DNA of 64,000 bases from Tragulus kanchil. Lineage: Eukaryota > Chordata > Mammalia > Artiodactyla > Tragulidae. The DNA lies in the NCBI GenBank assembly GCA_022376925.1, contig JAIOJX010000005.1, positions 159,603,501 to 159,667,500 on the forward strand. The letters run 5' to 3'. Each line of letters begins with the position of its first letter. The first letter of the stretch is position 1. The notes beneath the pieces were generated by a model that saw nothing but the letters and a program-made list of their open reading frames with translations, was not told the DNA's origin and searched no databases. Position numbers and translations under genes: made by a program. Below, one piece after another: positions 1 through 11,639 of this stretch.

Positions 1-850
1 TAGACTTGATAACGATGTGTGAAATGAATAAATTAAAATTCTCTGTAATTCGTAAATTGAATTGTCAGGCCCTCCTAAGTAACTGAAAGCTAACTACATC
101 CTATTTTTAAGTTTTTTCAAGTTCCTGTCACTTAAGGGAAAAGTTAAGAAGTCTGAGGCTCTGTATAGCTCCACTCATTAATGAATTTAAATATTTCATT
201 AAACGTTTTCTACAATGCTTGTTATGTAAAGATGTGCAGGTATTTCGCAACCTTTATTATCTTATGAAATATTACGTATTTCCCTTTTGTTTGTGTACTG
301 TGGCCTAACTCATTCATTTTTGATGACTCCGAGAAAACCCAAGAGAACAAGAATTATTCCTTTTTTTTACAGATAGGAAAATGAAACATAAACAACATCA
401 CACAGGGTCATACAACAACTAGGAGAGGAAGAGAAAATGTCTCAAATTTAAGTCTTGAACACTTTAACTTAACACTTTATTAAACTTAACACTTTATTCA
501 AAGTGTTCCCCTTACTGGGGTCTACAACTGTCCTTGGTACTAAGACATCAAGTATCAGTGTATGTGACCCCATCTCTGTCCCCTCTTTCTTTTCATAAGC
601 CCTACTGGATTGTTTTCACTTGCTCCCACTTGTCTAGCACTTTCCAGACTTTCTGCCTTTGTAGAGGTAGTCAGCCTGTTCCGAGAATGCCCCCTCCTCT
701 ACACTTTTCATTTAGCCTTTCCAGACTTCAGGACGCAATTACAGCAGTTCCATCCCAGATTGCTAGGTCAACTCCAAGCATTCTTTCACTGTCTGTGCTA
801 CTTGATCATGGATTTGTTTCTTGGTTTAAAAAAAAAAACAAAAAACTATT
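1..850. other. Anonymous AT-rich sequence
   Basis: No gene is seen. Around 340-440 there is weak MIR-like similarity on the minus strand (ACAGATAGGAAAATGAAAC, then a CACACAGGGTCA block). At 456-505 the unit AACACTTTA recurs three times. The 113- and 102-codon frames here have no recognisable domain. Confidence 0.5.
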
Positions 851-1065
851 GGCTTCCCTGTGGTCCAGTGGGTAAAGAGTCCACCTTGCAGTGCAAAGGG
901 CGCCGGTTTGATCCCTGACTGGGAAAGATCCTATGTGTCGCATGCACCCAGAGCCGGTGCTCTGCGATGAGAGAGGCCCACACAGGCCAAAGAATAAAAA
1001 TGGATGAAAACAAATAAATTTTAAAGAGCACCCATAAAAGAGGCCAAAATTAAAAAAAAAAAACA
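851..1065 (+). mobile_element. CHR-type SINE, young form, internally deleted
   Basis: The head GGCTTCCCTGTGGTCCAGTG, a B-box-like GGTTTGATCCC, the block CAGAGCCGGTGCTCTGCGA and an A-rich tail match the other young-form copies. About 45 bases carried by the full copies, from the ATGTGTCCAATTAC to GCGCATGCGC segment, are missing. Confidence 0.8.
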
Positions 1066-1274
1066 AACACACAACTCTTAACTTTTCTGTTATTTATACC
1101 TTGTCTCCCTATTCCTTGAGTGAATACTTTATCCAACATGTGTTGATGAAGGGGGAAAAACCAAAATGGGTCCCAACATAAAGGTCGTGATTAAAGGCAT
1201 TTTATACCAAATTGAAGTGAATTAAGTGGGTTTAGGCAAAGTAAAATAAAGGTGAGGAACAATCTTGAAACTGA

Positions 1275-1470
1275 GGTTGTTTTCAGATCTTGGACTTGGT
1301 GCCTACTGGTTATGTGACGTTCATCGAGTTACTTAACCTTTCTAAGCTTTAGACTGAATGAAAATAATAACACCTCCCTCATATAGCTGTTGTAAGGAGC
1401 AAATAAAATTCTACATATAAAGCACGTAGACTAGCACAGAGTAAACTTCCAATAAATATTAGCTACAATG
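1275..1470 (+). mobile_element. MIR SINE (old mammalian)
   Basis: Order of blocks fits a MIR: a GTTATGTGACGTTC region, CTTAACCTTTCTAAGC, AATAATAACACCTCC, TGTTGTAAGGAGCAAATAA and a final CCAATAAATATTAGCTA. Strongly diverged. Confidence 0.7.
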
Positions 1471-2575
1471 ATGCTGATTGTGATTATGATAATAATGATG
1501 AAAAGGAAGGATGGTCTTGAATCTTGAAGGTTTCAAAGATAAAATGCTAGCTAGTTTGATTTTAATCATCTTGGGAAAGAATGTGATTCAAACTAGTTGT
1601 ATTCATTACATTAAGTTCAATCTTTTTTATTTTCTCTAGATCTTTGTAGGGCTAAATATTTAATTAGTTTTAGCTAAAGTGATTAACATTTAATATGTTT
1701 GCTTTATATAATGGGTGCTTCACAGCTGGAAGTTATAAAACATGGAACTTGCTTGGAAAAGACCTTGTATTTACTTAAAACTGCTTTTAAAGATAATTAT
1801 TAAACATTCAAGTATGTTCTGTGTTAAAAAGTTACTCTTCAAAGGTAGAGAATTTGATGTTTTGATTCATCAAACTGTAGTTGTAATAATAAAAACAAGC
1901 ACAACCTGTGCTGTCTCAAAGATTCTAACAAAGAATCGGAAAAATCATACTAATAATTAAATGACAAGTACTTTTGCAAAGATGATGGCCATAATTATGC
2001 TAACAATTCTCTGGAAAGGGGAGGATTTTTGCATGTTTACTTGAACAATTGTTAAATTAACCCTTAGGTGTTTTCCATATTCTACCTGATATGGACTTAA
2101 TCAAGGCATTGTCAAAGGAATGACTTCAGAAATTTCTGTAATCACAGTTTAGAAGTTTGAAAGGGATGCTGTTCACTGTCTTTTAAACACCTCTGAGTCT
2201 ATTTGATACACTTATATAACTAGGTCTCCGTCATTTTTTCTCTTATTTGCAATTAATTGAATAGAAATATTTTGAGTCTGCATCTCTTATCTCAAAAAAG
2301 AACTACTGAATTTTTAGTTTAATTTTGAAAAAAATGATCAGAATTTATTTATTTATTTACTTTCTCCTTGATTGGTGAAATAAAAAGAAAGAGGAAAATT
2401 TGGAGAAAGTCACCTGCAACATACTTCTTTCTGTATCTTAAAACATTACCAATTATCTCAACAGTCGTAAGGTTGTTTCAAAAAATTTAAGTTTCACATG
2501 TGTACAATAGATGTGAAAATTCACTACAAACTGTAAGACATGAAATAGTCTAAGTTTTAAAATACTGATGTCTTT
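1471..2575. other. Anonymous AT-rich sequence
   Basis: No gene or recognised repeat. The part after 1954 is the left end of the first tandem duplication. Confidence 0.5.
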
Positions 2576-2694
2576 GGGAATTCCTTGGATGTCCAGCGGT
2601 TAGGACTGCACTTCGACTGCCAGTAAGCCAGGTTTGATTCTTGATCAGAGAACTAAGATCCCAAAAGCCATGTGTGGCATGGCTCTCCCACAAG
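2576..2694 (+). mobile_element. CHR short SINE
   Basis: GGGAATTCCTTGG head, GGTTAGGACT, a GGTTTGATTC B-box region and AACTAAGATCCC. It is followed directly by the TSD of the L1 insertion at 2695. Duplicated at 3696-3814. Confidence 0.75.
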
Positions 2695-2786
2695 AAAAAG
2701 ACTGAAACCCTCATGGCCAATAGGCACATGAAATGATGCCCATCATTGTTAATGATTAGAGAAACACAAGTCAAAACTACAATGAG

Positions 2787-3078
2787 GGGCTTCCCTGGTG
2801 GTCCAGAGGTTAAGATCCCAATGCAGGGAACATTGGTTCGATCTCCGGTCTGGGAAGATCCCCATGCTGGGGAGCAACTAACCCCATGTGCCACAATTAC
2901 TGAATTGGAACTCTGAAGCCCTCGAGGTGCAATTACTGAAGCCTGAGAGCCTAGAGCCTGTAATCTGCAACAGGAGAAGCCACCGCAATGAGAAGCCCAC
3001 ACAAGGTAACTAGAGAGTAGCCTCCCTACCCACTAGAGAAAGCACTCACAGCAAGGAAGACCCCACCCAACCAAAGGT
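2787..3078 (+). mobile_element. CHR long SINE inside L1
   Basis: GGGGCTTCCCTGGTGGTCCAG head, GGTTCGATCTCC, GGAGCAACTAACCCC, GAGAAGCCACCGCAATGAGA and AACTAGAGAG blocks. It sits between two parts of the same L1. ACTACAATGAGG upstream and CCACTGTGACG downstream (4202) may be a decayed TSD. Confidence 0.85.
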
Positions 3079-3695
3079 CGTATATAATTAAATGACAAGT
3101 ACGCAAAGATGATGGCCATAATTATGCTAACAATTCTCGGGAAAATTTTTGCATGTTTACTTGAACAATTGTTAAATTAACCCTTAGGTGTTTTCCATAT
3201 TCTACCTGATATGGACTTAATCAAGGCATTGTCAAAGGAATGACTTCAGAAATTTCTGTAATCACAGTTTAGAAGTTTGAAAGGGATGCTGTTCACTGTC
3301 TTTTAAACACCTCTGAGTCTATTTGATACACTTATATAACTAGGTCTCCGTCATTTTTTCTCTTATTTGCAATTAATTGAATAGAAATATTTTGAGTCTG
3401 CATCTCTTATCTCAAAAAAGAACTACTGAATTTTTAGTTTAATTTTGAAAAAAATGATCAGAATTTATTTATTTATTTACTTTCTCCTTGATTGGTGAAA
3501 AAAAAAGAAAGAGGAAAATTTGGAGAAAGTCACCTGCAACATACTTCTTTCTGTATCTTAAAACATTACCAATTATCTCAACAGTCGTAAGGTTGTTTCA
3601 AAAAATTTAAGTTTCACATGTGTACAATAGATGTGAAAATTCACTACAAACTGTAAGACATGAAATAGTCTAAGTTTTAAAATACTGATGTCTTT

Positions 3696-3814
3696 GGGAA
3701 TTCCTTGGATGTCCAGCGGTTAGGACTGCACTTCGACTGCCAGTAAGCCAGGTTTGATTCTTGATCAGAGAACTAAGATCCCAAAAGCCATGTGTGGCAT
3801 GGCTCTCCCACAAG
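3696..3814 (+). mobile_element. CHR short SINE, duplicated copy
   Basis: Copy B of the element at 2576, carried by tandem duplication 1. Confidence 0.75.
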
Positions 3815-3906
3815 AAAAAGACTGAAACCCTCATGGCCAATAGGCACATGAAATGATGCCCATCATTGTTAATGATTAGAGAAACACAAGTCAAAACTAC
3901 AATGAG

Positions 3907-4197
3907 GGGCTTCCCTGGTGGTCCAGAGGTTAAGATCCCAATGCAGGGAACATTGGTTCGATCTCCGGTCTGGGAAGATCCCCATGCTGGGGAGCAACTA
4001 ACCCCATGTGCCACAATTACTGAATTGGAACTCTGAAGCCCTCGAGGTGCAATTACTGAAGCCTGAGAGCCTAGAGCCTGTAATCTGCAACAGGAGAAGC
4101 CACCGCAATGAGAAGCCCACACAAGGTAACTAGAGAGTAGCCTCCCTACCCACTAGAGAAAGCACTCACAGCAAGGAAGACCCCACCCAACCAAAAA
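3907..4197 (+). mobile_element. CHR long SINE, duplicated copy
   Basis: Copy B of the element at 2787. It is followed by the real continuation of the L1 at 4198. Confidence 0.85.
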
Positions 4198-5284
4198 AGC
4201 CACTGTGACGTACCACCTCACGCCAATCAAAATGGTCATCATTAAAAGTCTGCAAGAAAAAAAAAAGTCTACAAATTAAAAATGCTGGAGAGGGTGTGGA
4301 GAAAAGGGAACCCTCCTACACTATTGGTAGGAATGTAAATTGGCGCAGCCACTATGGAGAACAGTACGGAAGTTCCTCAAAAAAACAAAAAGTAGAGTTG
4401 CTATATGATCCAGAAATCCCACTTCTGGACATACATAGGGGTAAAATTATAATTCAACAAGATACATGCATCCCTATGTTCATAGCAGCAGTATGTACAA
4501 TAGGTAAGGCATGGAAATAATCTAAATGTCCATTGACAAATGAATGGATAAAGAAGATATGCCATAAAAGAGAATACATTATATTACTCAGCCATAAGAG
4601 AGAATGAAATAATGCCATTTGCAGCAGTACGGACGGGCCTAGAGATTATCATACTAAGTGAAGTAAGAAAGAGAAAGACCATATGATATCACTTATATGT
4701 GGAATCTAAAATATGACACAAATGAATCTATCTATGAACAGAAACAGACTCACAGACATAGAAAACAGACTTGTGGGTGTGGGGGGCGGGATAGATTCAG
4801 AGTCTGGGATTAGCAGATGCAAACTATTATATATAGAATGGATAAAAAACAAGGTCCTACTGTATAGCACAGGGAACTATATCAATATCCCGTGATAAAC
4901 AATAATAGAAAGAATATGAAAAAGAAGGTATACATATATATATATATGTATAACCGCTGTACAGCAGAAATTAACACAATATTGTAAATCAACTACACTT
5001 CAATACAATAAATTTTAAAACAAATAAAAATAAAAAGACTGAAGCTTCCTTTTTGAGTTGTAGTATTTGGTGGACAGCTAGGAAATTCAGAGTGTCCCTA
5101 CGTCAGAACAGTCAGGAAATCTATGTAGTCAAGTTAAAACTGGTTCTTGTCCTTGATAAGATGTGACATTTGTTTCAATTTATAAATTTTTAGTTAGTTT
5201 CCACTTTCTCAGCAAGGTCAGAGAAAGAAAGGGTTTTTGTTATTCAGTAAAGTATATGTAAATTCATTACCAATTCAGTTGGGT

Positions 5285-5395
5285 TTTTTTTGTTTTTTAG
5301 AGTGAGAGGAGAGTAAAGTTTATTAGAGTTGGGGAAGGGAGAGTCACTATCAGAACGGCAGGCCAGCTCAAGAGAGAGCTGACCCATTTGTTTTT
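5285..5395 (-). mobile_element. Possible LTR fragment
   Basis: About 100 bases read on the minus strand contain an AATAAACTTTA poly(A)-signal-like block and TGGCCTGCC. They resemble the R region of a ruminant endogenous retroviral LTR, but no LTR ends are visible. A second copy is at 6405-6515. Confidence 0.3.
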
Positions 5396-5590
5396 TCAAA
5401 AGAAATAAAAATAACCTAGATTTATTTTTGGATTTTTACACATTTAGTACTGACAATTTAAGTAAAATTAATTGAAGGTGCTATACACAAAGATTTTATA
5501 GTTTCTGGATATTACTGGCTAGGTAAAACAAAAAGAGCAGCTTAGAATATATAAAGGCTACAGGAAGGCTGGAGACTTTCATAGAAATAC

Positions 5591-6153
5591 CCTATGTTCA
5601 TAGCAGCAGTATGTACAATAGGTAAGGCATGGAAATAATCTAAATGTCCATTGACAAATGAATGGATAAAGAAGATATGCCATAAAAGAGAATACATTAT
5701 ATTACTCAGCCATAAGAGAGAATGAAATAATGCCATTTGCAGCAGTACGGACGGGCCTAGAGATTATCATACTAAGTGAAGTAAGAAAGAGAAAGACCAT
5801 ATGATATCACTTATATGTGGAATCTAAAATATGACACAAATGAATCTATCTATGAACAGAAACAGACTCACAGACATAGAAAACAGACTTGTGGGTGTGG
5901 GGGGCGGGATAGATTCAGAGTCTGGGATTAGCAGATGCAAACTATTATATATAGAATGGATAAAAAACAAGGTCCTACTGTATAGCACAGGGAACTATAT
6001 CAATATCCCGTGATAAACAATAATAGAAAGAATATGAAAAAGAAGGTATACATATATATATATATGTATAACCGCTGTACAGCAGAAATTAACACAATAT
6101 TGTAAATCAACTACACTTCAATACAATAAATTTTAAAACAAATAAAAATAAAA
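5591..6153 (+). mobile_element. L1 3' end, duplicated copy
   Basis: Copy B of the last 560 bases of the L1 at 2707-5031. It starts abruptly at the duplication join, so it is not an independent insertion. Confidence 0.9.
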
Positions 6154-7230
6154 AGACTGAAGCTTCCTTTTTGAGTTGTAGTATTTGGTGGACAGCTAGG
6201 AAATTCAGAGTGTCCCTACGTCAGAACAGTCAGGAAATCTATGTAGTCAAGTTAAAACTGGTTCTTGTCCTTGATAAGATGTGACATTTGTTTCAATTTA
6301 TAAATTTTTAGTTAGTTTCCACTTTCTCAGCAAGGTCAGAGAAAGAAAGGGTTTTTGTTATTCAGTAAAGTATATGTAAATTCATTACCAATTCAGTTGG
6401 GTTTTTTTTGTTTTTTAGAGTGAGAGGAGAGTAAAGTTTATTAGAGTTGGGGAAGGGAGAGTCACTATCAGAACGGCAGGCCAGCTCAAGAGAGAGCTGA
6501 CCCATTTGTTTTTTCAAAAGAAATAAAAATAACCTAGATTTATTTTTGGATTTTTACACATTTAGTACTGACAATTTAAGTAAAATTAATTGAAGGTGCT
6601 ATACACAAAGATTTTATAGTTTCTGGATATTACTGGCTAGGTAAAAACAAAAAAAGAGCAGCTTAGAATATATAAAGGCTACAGGAAGGCTGGAGACTTT
6701 CATAGAAATACCTTATTAGAAGATGAGGAAAATGTATGCTTCAGATCAAAAACAGGCAAATGTACCAAAACTCTGCATGTTTAGCTGATAGAAGAGGCTG
6801 TGTGTGCGTATGAGAGAGAGACAGAATTCATAGGCATGAAAACTCATGAGGAGTCTGTCTGCCATCTTCTAAAAAGTAGAATAAAATTGCTGATGAAGAC
6901 CTGGAAAAGCCACGAAGTGCACCTAAGTAAAAGGCAAAAAAATTCACTCAGAAAGACTTCCTGGAAAAAAACCAAAAAAACTTCATGGAACATCTAAACA
7001 CTAAAAAGGTGGTAATGAAACATTTATTTATTGCATATCTCTTGGTCACTTAATAATATACGGCTTTACTTCTGTGTATTTGTTTGGTCCCTATAACTAG
7101 GTTTAAAGGTACTGAGGGCAGAAAACATTCCTTCATTGAGCATAAAGGCTAAATGACATTGGGTCAAGTGAAAGGGGCCAAAGAGAGACACTGAGATAGC
7201 TGCCCAAAATGAGCTTCAGAGATATGCTGG

Positions 7231-7355
7231 GGGACTTCCCTGGTGATGCAGTGGTTAAGAGTCTGCTTCCAGTGCAGAGGGTGTGGGTTCAATGCCTAGT
7301 CAGGGAACTGAGATTCCCATATGCTGAGTGACGCAGCCAAAAAAAAAAAAAAAAA
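7231..7355 (+). mobile_element. CHR short SINE
   Basis: GGGACTTCCCTGGTGATGCAG head, GTGGGTTCAATGCC, AGGGAACTGAGATTCCC and GCAGCCAAAA tail. Duplicated at 8254-8378. Confidence 0.8.
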
Positions 7356-7419
7356 CAGCAATTAATAAATGACCAAGCCTATTAATAAAGCAAATATTAA
7401 AAAAAAAAAAAAGCAAAGA

Positions 7420-7575
7420 TGTGCTGGGCATTTTTCTAAGCACTTTACGTGGATCCTGATATAAATCCTGTGACATAGGCAGTTTTACTATCTTCACTAG
7501 CTTGTAGATAAGTAAAGAGAAACAGAAGTAATTTGCCCAAGATAACATAGCTAAGTGGCAGAGCCATCTCCTCCC
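7420..7575 (-). mobile_element. MIR SINE
   Basis: GTGCTGGGCATTTTTCTAAGCA, CACTTTACGTGGATCC, ATTTGCCCAAGATAACATAG and AAGTGGCAGAGCC follow the MIR order on the minus strand. Duplicated at 8443-8598. Confidence 0.7.
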
Positions 7576-8253
7576 CACCATGCCAATCTGCTTTTCCAAG
7601 GAGCACAAGATGAGTTTAAGGGATTTAACAAAGTAAGTTATGATTCAGCTCTCACTGAGGATTTATCATCTACAAGGGCAGGGCTCAGAAGAGGTTGAAG
7701 AAGTCAGGAAGGCTGGAGACTTTCATAGAAATACCTTATTAGAAGATGAGGAAAATGTATGCTTCAGATCAAAAACAGGCAAATGTACCAAAACTCTGCA
7801 TGTTTAGCTGATAGAAGAGGCTGTGTGTGCGTATGAGAGAGAGACAGAATTCATAGGCATGAAAACTCATGAGGAGTCTGTCTGCCATCTTCTAAAAAGT
7901 AGAATAAAATTGCTGATGAAGACCTGGAAAAGCCACGAAGTGCACCTAAGTAAAAGGCAAAAAAATTCACTCAGAAAGACTTCCTGGAAAAAAACCAAAA
8001 AAACTTCATGGAACATCTAAACACTAAAAAGGTGGTAATGAAACATTTATTTATTGCATATCTCTTGGTCACTTAATAATATACGGCTTTACTTCTGTGT
8101 ATTTGTTTGGTCCCTATAACTAGGTTTAAAGGTACTGAGGGCAGAAAACATTCCTTCATTGAGCATAAAGGCTAAATGACATTGGGTCAAGTGAAAGGGG
8201 CCAAAGAGAGACACTGAGATAGCTGCCCAAAATGAGCTTCAGAGATATGCTGG

Positions 8254-8378
8254 GGGACTTCCCTGGTGATGCAGTGGTTAAGAGTCTGCTTCCAGTGCAG
8301 AGGGTGTGGGTTCAATGCCTAGTCAGGGAACTGAGATTCCCATATGCTGAGTGACGCAGCCAAAAAAAAAAAAAAAAA
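8254..8378 (+). mobile_element. CHR short SINE, duplicated copy
   Basis: Copy B of the element at 7231. Confidence 0.8.
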
Positions 8379-8442
8379 CAGCAATTAATAAATGACCAAG
8401 CCTATTAATAAAGCAAATATTAAAAAAAAAAAAAAGCAAAGA

Positions 8443-8598
8443 TGTGCTGGGCATTTTTCTAAGCACTTTACGTGGATCCTGATATAAATCCTGTGACATA
8501 GGCAGTTTTACTATCTTCACTAGCTTGTAGATAAGTAAAGAGAAACAGAAGTAATTTGCCCAAGATAACATAGCTAAGTGGCAGAGCCATCTCCTCCC
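8443..8598 (-). mobile_element. MIR SINE, duplicated copy
   Basis: Copy B of the MIR at 7420. Confidence 0.7.
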
Positions 8599-8813
8599 CA
8601 CCATGCCAATCTGCTTTTCCAAGGAGCACAAGATGAGTTTAAGGGATTTAACAAAGTAAGTTATGATTCAGCTCTCACTGAGGATTTATCATCTACAAGG
8701 GCAGGGCTCAGAAGAGGTTGAAGAAGTCAGGGAAGGCTCCACGGAGGACATAGAACTTAATGTGAAATCTGAAAGGATGAGTAAGATGCAAATAGGAGAG
8801 ACAGGGGACTTCC

Positions 8814-8920
8814 CTGGTGGTCCAATGGTTGAGATTCTGTGCTCCCAATGCAGGGACCATGTGCTCAACCCCTGGTTGGGGAATCAAGATCCCGCATGGG
8901 GCATAGTGTGGCCAAAAGAT
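8814..8920 (+). mobile_element. CHR short SINE
   Basis: GGGGACTTCCCTGGTGGTCC head, CCCAATGCAGGGACC, GGGGAATCAAGATCCCGC and GTGGCCAAAAG end. Confidence 0.8.
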
Positions 8921-9917
8921 GCTTTGTGTGATGTCTTTGTATTCCCCAGTACATGGAAGTGAATGAATAAAAGTTTCTTTAAATAAATCAAAAACAGAAA
9001 GCCAGACAGAAAAGCCAGTAGGACCTCCTGACATCACGAGGCAAAATGTGGAAGAGATGAAAAGGATGATAGATTTTATTTCAGTCTTTATGGAAGAAGA
9101 AACTAGGAAGATTCTCTGTTCAGATCATCTCTTGAAGCTTATGTTTGGGAAGAGTAGCTTACAGCATAGTTAGGGTATTCAAGATTCAAATGACAAAGAA
9201 GACAGGCATTAACATGATTGGATGAAATCCACTCAATTTGGAGAAACTTACATTTTCAACATATATTTCCTCTTTTCCAACTCTGTTTTAGTTCTCTTTT
9301 TAGGTTAGGTTCTGCTAAAACAAATATGGACAGCTCACCACAGCCAGAACTAGAAAACTGTAGTATAAACACGGAACCATTTTTTATGGCCTTCAATGTA
9401 CAAGTTTGTCAACATTTCTTTGAATGTCTAAGTACGATCTTGGGCTCACTCTGGAGAATGAATGAGCTGTGTTGTCCTCTTTACAGAAATAGTGTTACTT
9501 TTCCCTGCATAGGTTAAGCTTGTTACTGTGTTCAGTGAGCCCACATCACCCATTCACGAGATGGGAATCAAACTTATCATTGGCAGTCATCAGAATTATC
9601 TCTGAAGTCACCCTTGTGAATAGGAATTATGTTGGCAAAGAGCAAGCCTCCTCGTGCAGAGCTGTAAAGACAAGACAGATTACATACTTGAGTCCAAATG
9701 ACATGTATATCCCCAAGTTCAGTCTTTTTACATGCCAACGCAAAGCCATTTGGGCTTCTTGGAGCTGTCTGATCATTCCAACCAATAGTTCTTAAACTCA
9801 CAGCAGTGTACTAGTATTCTGCTACAATCATATTCTGCTGTGGTCACTGTCTTCACAGCATCATCCTTAAGAGCGGCAAGCTTTACTGAGCGCCAGTAGT
9901 GAAAGAATCCATGTTTT
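8921..9917. other. Anonymous sequence
   Basis: Single-copy-looking sequence without a recognised gene or repeat. The 90-110 codon frames carry no motif. Confidence 0.5.
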
Positions 9918-9940
9918 TCGAATGAGACCATAAGCTCTTT

Positions 9941-10115
9941 TTTTTTTTTTTTGAACTTGTATTTATTTATTTTTGGCTGTGCTGGGTCTTTGTTGATGTG
10001 TGGGTTTAGCTGCTCCGCAGTATGTGAGATCTTCCCAGATCAGGGCTCGAACCTAGAACCTGTGTATCCTGCATTGGCAGACGAGTTCTTATCCATTGAG
10101 CCACAAGGGAAGCCC
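9941..10115 (-). mobile_element. CHR-type SINE with long TSD
   Basis: Poly(T), TTTTTGGCTGTGCTGGGTC and AGCCACAAGGGAAGCCC give a minus-strand SINE. The TSD TCGAATGAGACCATAAGC starts at 9918 and recurs from 10116 with one change; it runs to about 22 bases. Confidence 0.9.
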
Positions 10116-10163
10116 TCGAATGAGATCATAAGCTCTTTAAGTGTGGAGTCTATATTGCAAAAA

Positions 10164-10396
10164 TTTTTTAATATTTTTATTTACTTTTATTTTTGGCTGT
10201 CTGAGTCTCCATTGCTGCACACGGCTTCTGCTAGTTGCAGCTTGTGGGCTCTAGAGTGTAGGCTCGGTAGTTGTGCTGCACGGACTTAGTTGGCTTAGTT
10301 GCCAGGTGGCATGTGGGATCTTCCCAGACAAGAGATCCAACTTGTGTCCTCTGCCTCGACAGGCAGATTCTTAACTGCTGGACCACCAGGGATGGC
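10164..10396 (-). mobile_element. CHR long SINE
   Basis: Ends with GGACCACCAGGGATGGC on the plus strand. TSD TCTATATTGCAAAA at 10149 and TCTATATTGTAAAA at 10397, one mismatch. Confidence 0.85.
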
Positions 10397-10478
10397 TCTA
10401 TATTGTAAAATTTTTAACACCATGTAGCTCCCTTTGGTAGGTACTAAGCAGATAATTTAAAAAAAAAAAAAAAAAGGA

Positions 10479-10835
10479 GGGGTTTCCCTGGTAGCTCAGT
10501 GATGAAGAGTTTGCCTGCCAGTGCAGGAGACATGAGTCCGATCCCTGATCCAGGAAGATCCCACATGCCGCGGAGCAACTAAGTCCATGAGCCACAACTC
10601 TGGACCCTGTGCTCTAGAGTCTAGGAGCCGCAAGTACTGAGTCCATGCGCTGCAATTACTGAAGCCCGTGTGCCCTAGAGCCCGAGTTCCACAGCAAGAG
10701 ACATCACCACAACAAGAAGCCTGCTCGCCTCAACTAGAGAGTAGCCCCCACTCCCTGCAACTAGAGAAGAGTCTGCAGCAGCAGTGAAAACCCAGAATAG
10801 CCAAAAAATAAATAAATAAATAAAATTTAAGAAAA
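10479..10835 (+). mobile_element. CHR long SINE, near full length
   Basis: All blocks are in order: GGTTTCCCTGGTAGCTCAG, GTCCGATCCCTG, GGAGCAACTAAGTCC, CAATTACTGAAGCCC, AACTAGAGAGTAGCC, AAAACCCAGAATAGCC and an AAATAAATAAAT tail. Confidence 0.9.
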
Positions 10836-10983
10836 AAAGAATTGGTCCAAAAAAAAAAAATCAAACAATTTAATTAATCCCCAAAGTTTCCTTTGCTTTA
10901 ATCTTTGCCTCTGCTATTTTTATTGTATATATTGTAATGAAAAGACAAATGGCTCTTTGGACTTTCAAAAATAAAGATTTCAG

Positions 10984-11257
10984 AGGCTTCCCTGGTGGTC
11001 CAGTGGTAAGGATACCACCTTGCAGTGCAAGGGGTGCCGGTTCCATCCCTGGCCTGGGAAGATCCCACGTGCTGCGGAGCAGCTGAACTGATGTGTCCAA
11101 CTACAGAGCCGGAGCTCTGGAGCGCATGTGCCCAGAGCTGGTGCTCTGTAGTGAGAGAGGCCACTGCAATGGGAGGCCCACACAGGCCAAAGAACAAAAA
11201 AGATGGATGAAAATGGATAAGTGAAAGACCAATAGAAGTGGCCAAAAAATAAAAATA
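10984..11257 (+). mobile_element. Young CHR SINE
   Basis: CTTGCAGTGCAAGGGGTGCC, GGAGCGCATGTGCCC, AAAAAAGATGGATGAAAATG and GACCAATAGAAGTGGCC. TSD AAAATAAAGATTTCAG at 10968-10983 and 11259-11274. Confidence 0.9.
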
Positions 11258-11316
11258 AAAAATAAAGATTTCAGGACAAATTTTTGCCTTTCTCAGAAAA
11301 GCACTTAAAAATATGT

Positions 11317-11585
11317 GTTTTTTTCGGCTGTGCTGGGTCTTTGTCGCTTCTTGCGGGGTTTTGTTAGTTGGGGCGCTCTGGCTTCTCATTGCTGTGGTTT
11401 CTCTTGTTGCAAAGAACAGGCTCTAGTGCACATGGACTTCAGTAATCGCAGCATATAGTTTCAGTAATTGTGGTGGATTGGGCTTAGCTGCTCCCTGGCA
11501 TGTGGGATCTTCCTGGACCAGGGATCAAATTCGTGTCTCCTGCATTGGCAGGCGATTCTTAACCACTGGACCACCAGGAAAGCCT
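11317..11585 (-). mobile_element. CHR long SINE
   Basis: Minus-strand copy: GGCTGTGCTGGGTC, GGCTCTAGTGCACATGG, GGCATGTGGGATCTTCC and CACTGGACCACCAGGAAAGCC. Confidence 0.85.
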
Positions 11586-11639
11586 ACACAAGCACCAAAA
11601 TCTTAGAGAATTAGGTACAGTCTTTTATAGCGATAATAC

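Larger units (their letters stand above)
1954..4197. repeat. Tandem duplication 1, unit about 1.12 kb
   Basis: Copy A is 1954-3078 and copy B 3085-4197. Interior offset is 1120 and only one substitution is obvious over about 1 kb (TGAAATAAAAAG versus TGAAAAAAAAAG). The first 75 bases of copy B lack 11 bases relative to copy A. A short filler lies between the copies at 3079-3084. Confidence 0.95.
2707..5031 (+). mobile_element. L1 3' end, 5'-truncated, interrupted by a SINE
   Basis: L1 ORF2 end and 3' UTR: CTCATGGCCAATAGGCACATG at the start, then from 4198 the GAGAGGGTGTGGAGAAAAGG and CTCAGCCATAAGAGAGAATG blocks, ending in an A-rich tail. The TSD AAAAAGACTGAA is at 2695-2706 and 5032-5043. 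A CHR long SINE splits it, and two tandem duplications cut through it. Without these the insert is only about 0.9 kb. ORF2 is not open. Confidence 0.85.
4472..6711. repeat. Tandem duplication 2, unit about 1.12 kb
   Basis: Copy A is 4472-5592 and copy B 5591-6711, offset 1118-1119. The join CATAGAAATACC/CTATGTTC shares only 2-3 bases between the two sides. Copies differ by homopolymer lengths, for example TAAAACAAAAAGAGC versus TAAAAACAAAAAAAGAGC near the right end. Confidence 0.95.
6684..8730. repeat. Tandem duplication 3, unit 1.02 kb
   Basis: Copy A is 6684-7707 and copy B 7707-8730, offset 1023. The copies look identical by eye. The join shares CAGG between the right-end and left-end sequences. 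It abuts duplication 2, whose copy B ends at 6711. Confidence 0.95.

Noticed and set aside
2550..4122. Identical 150-codon minus-strand frames in two copies
   Set aside because: Antisense of CHR SINEs; identical only because of tandem duplication 1.
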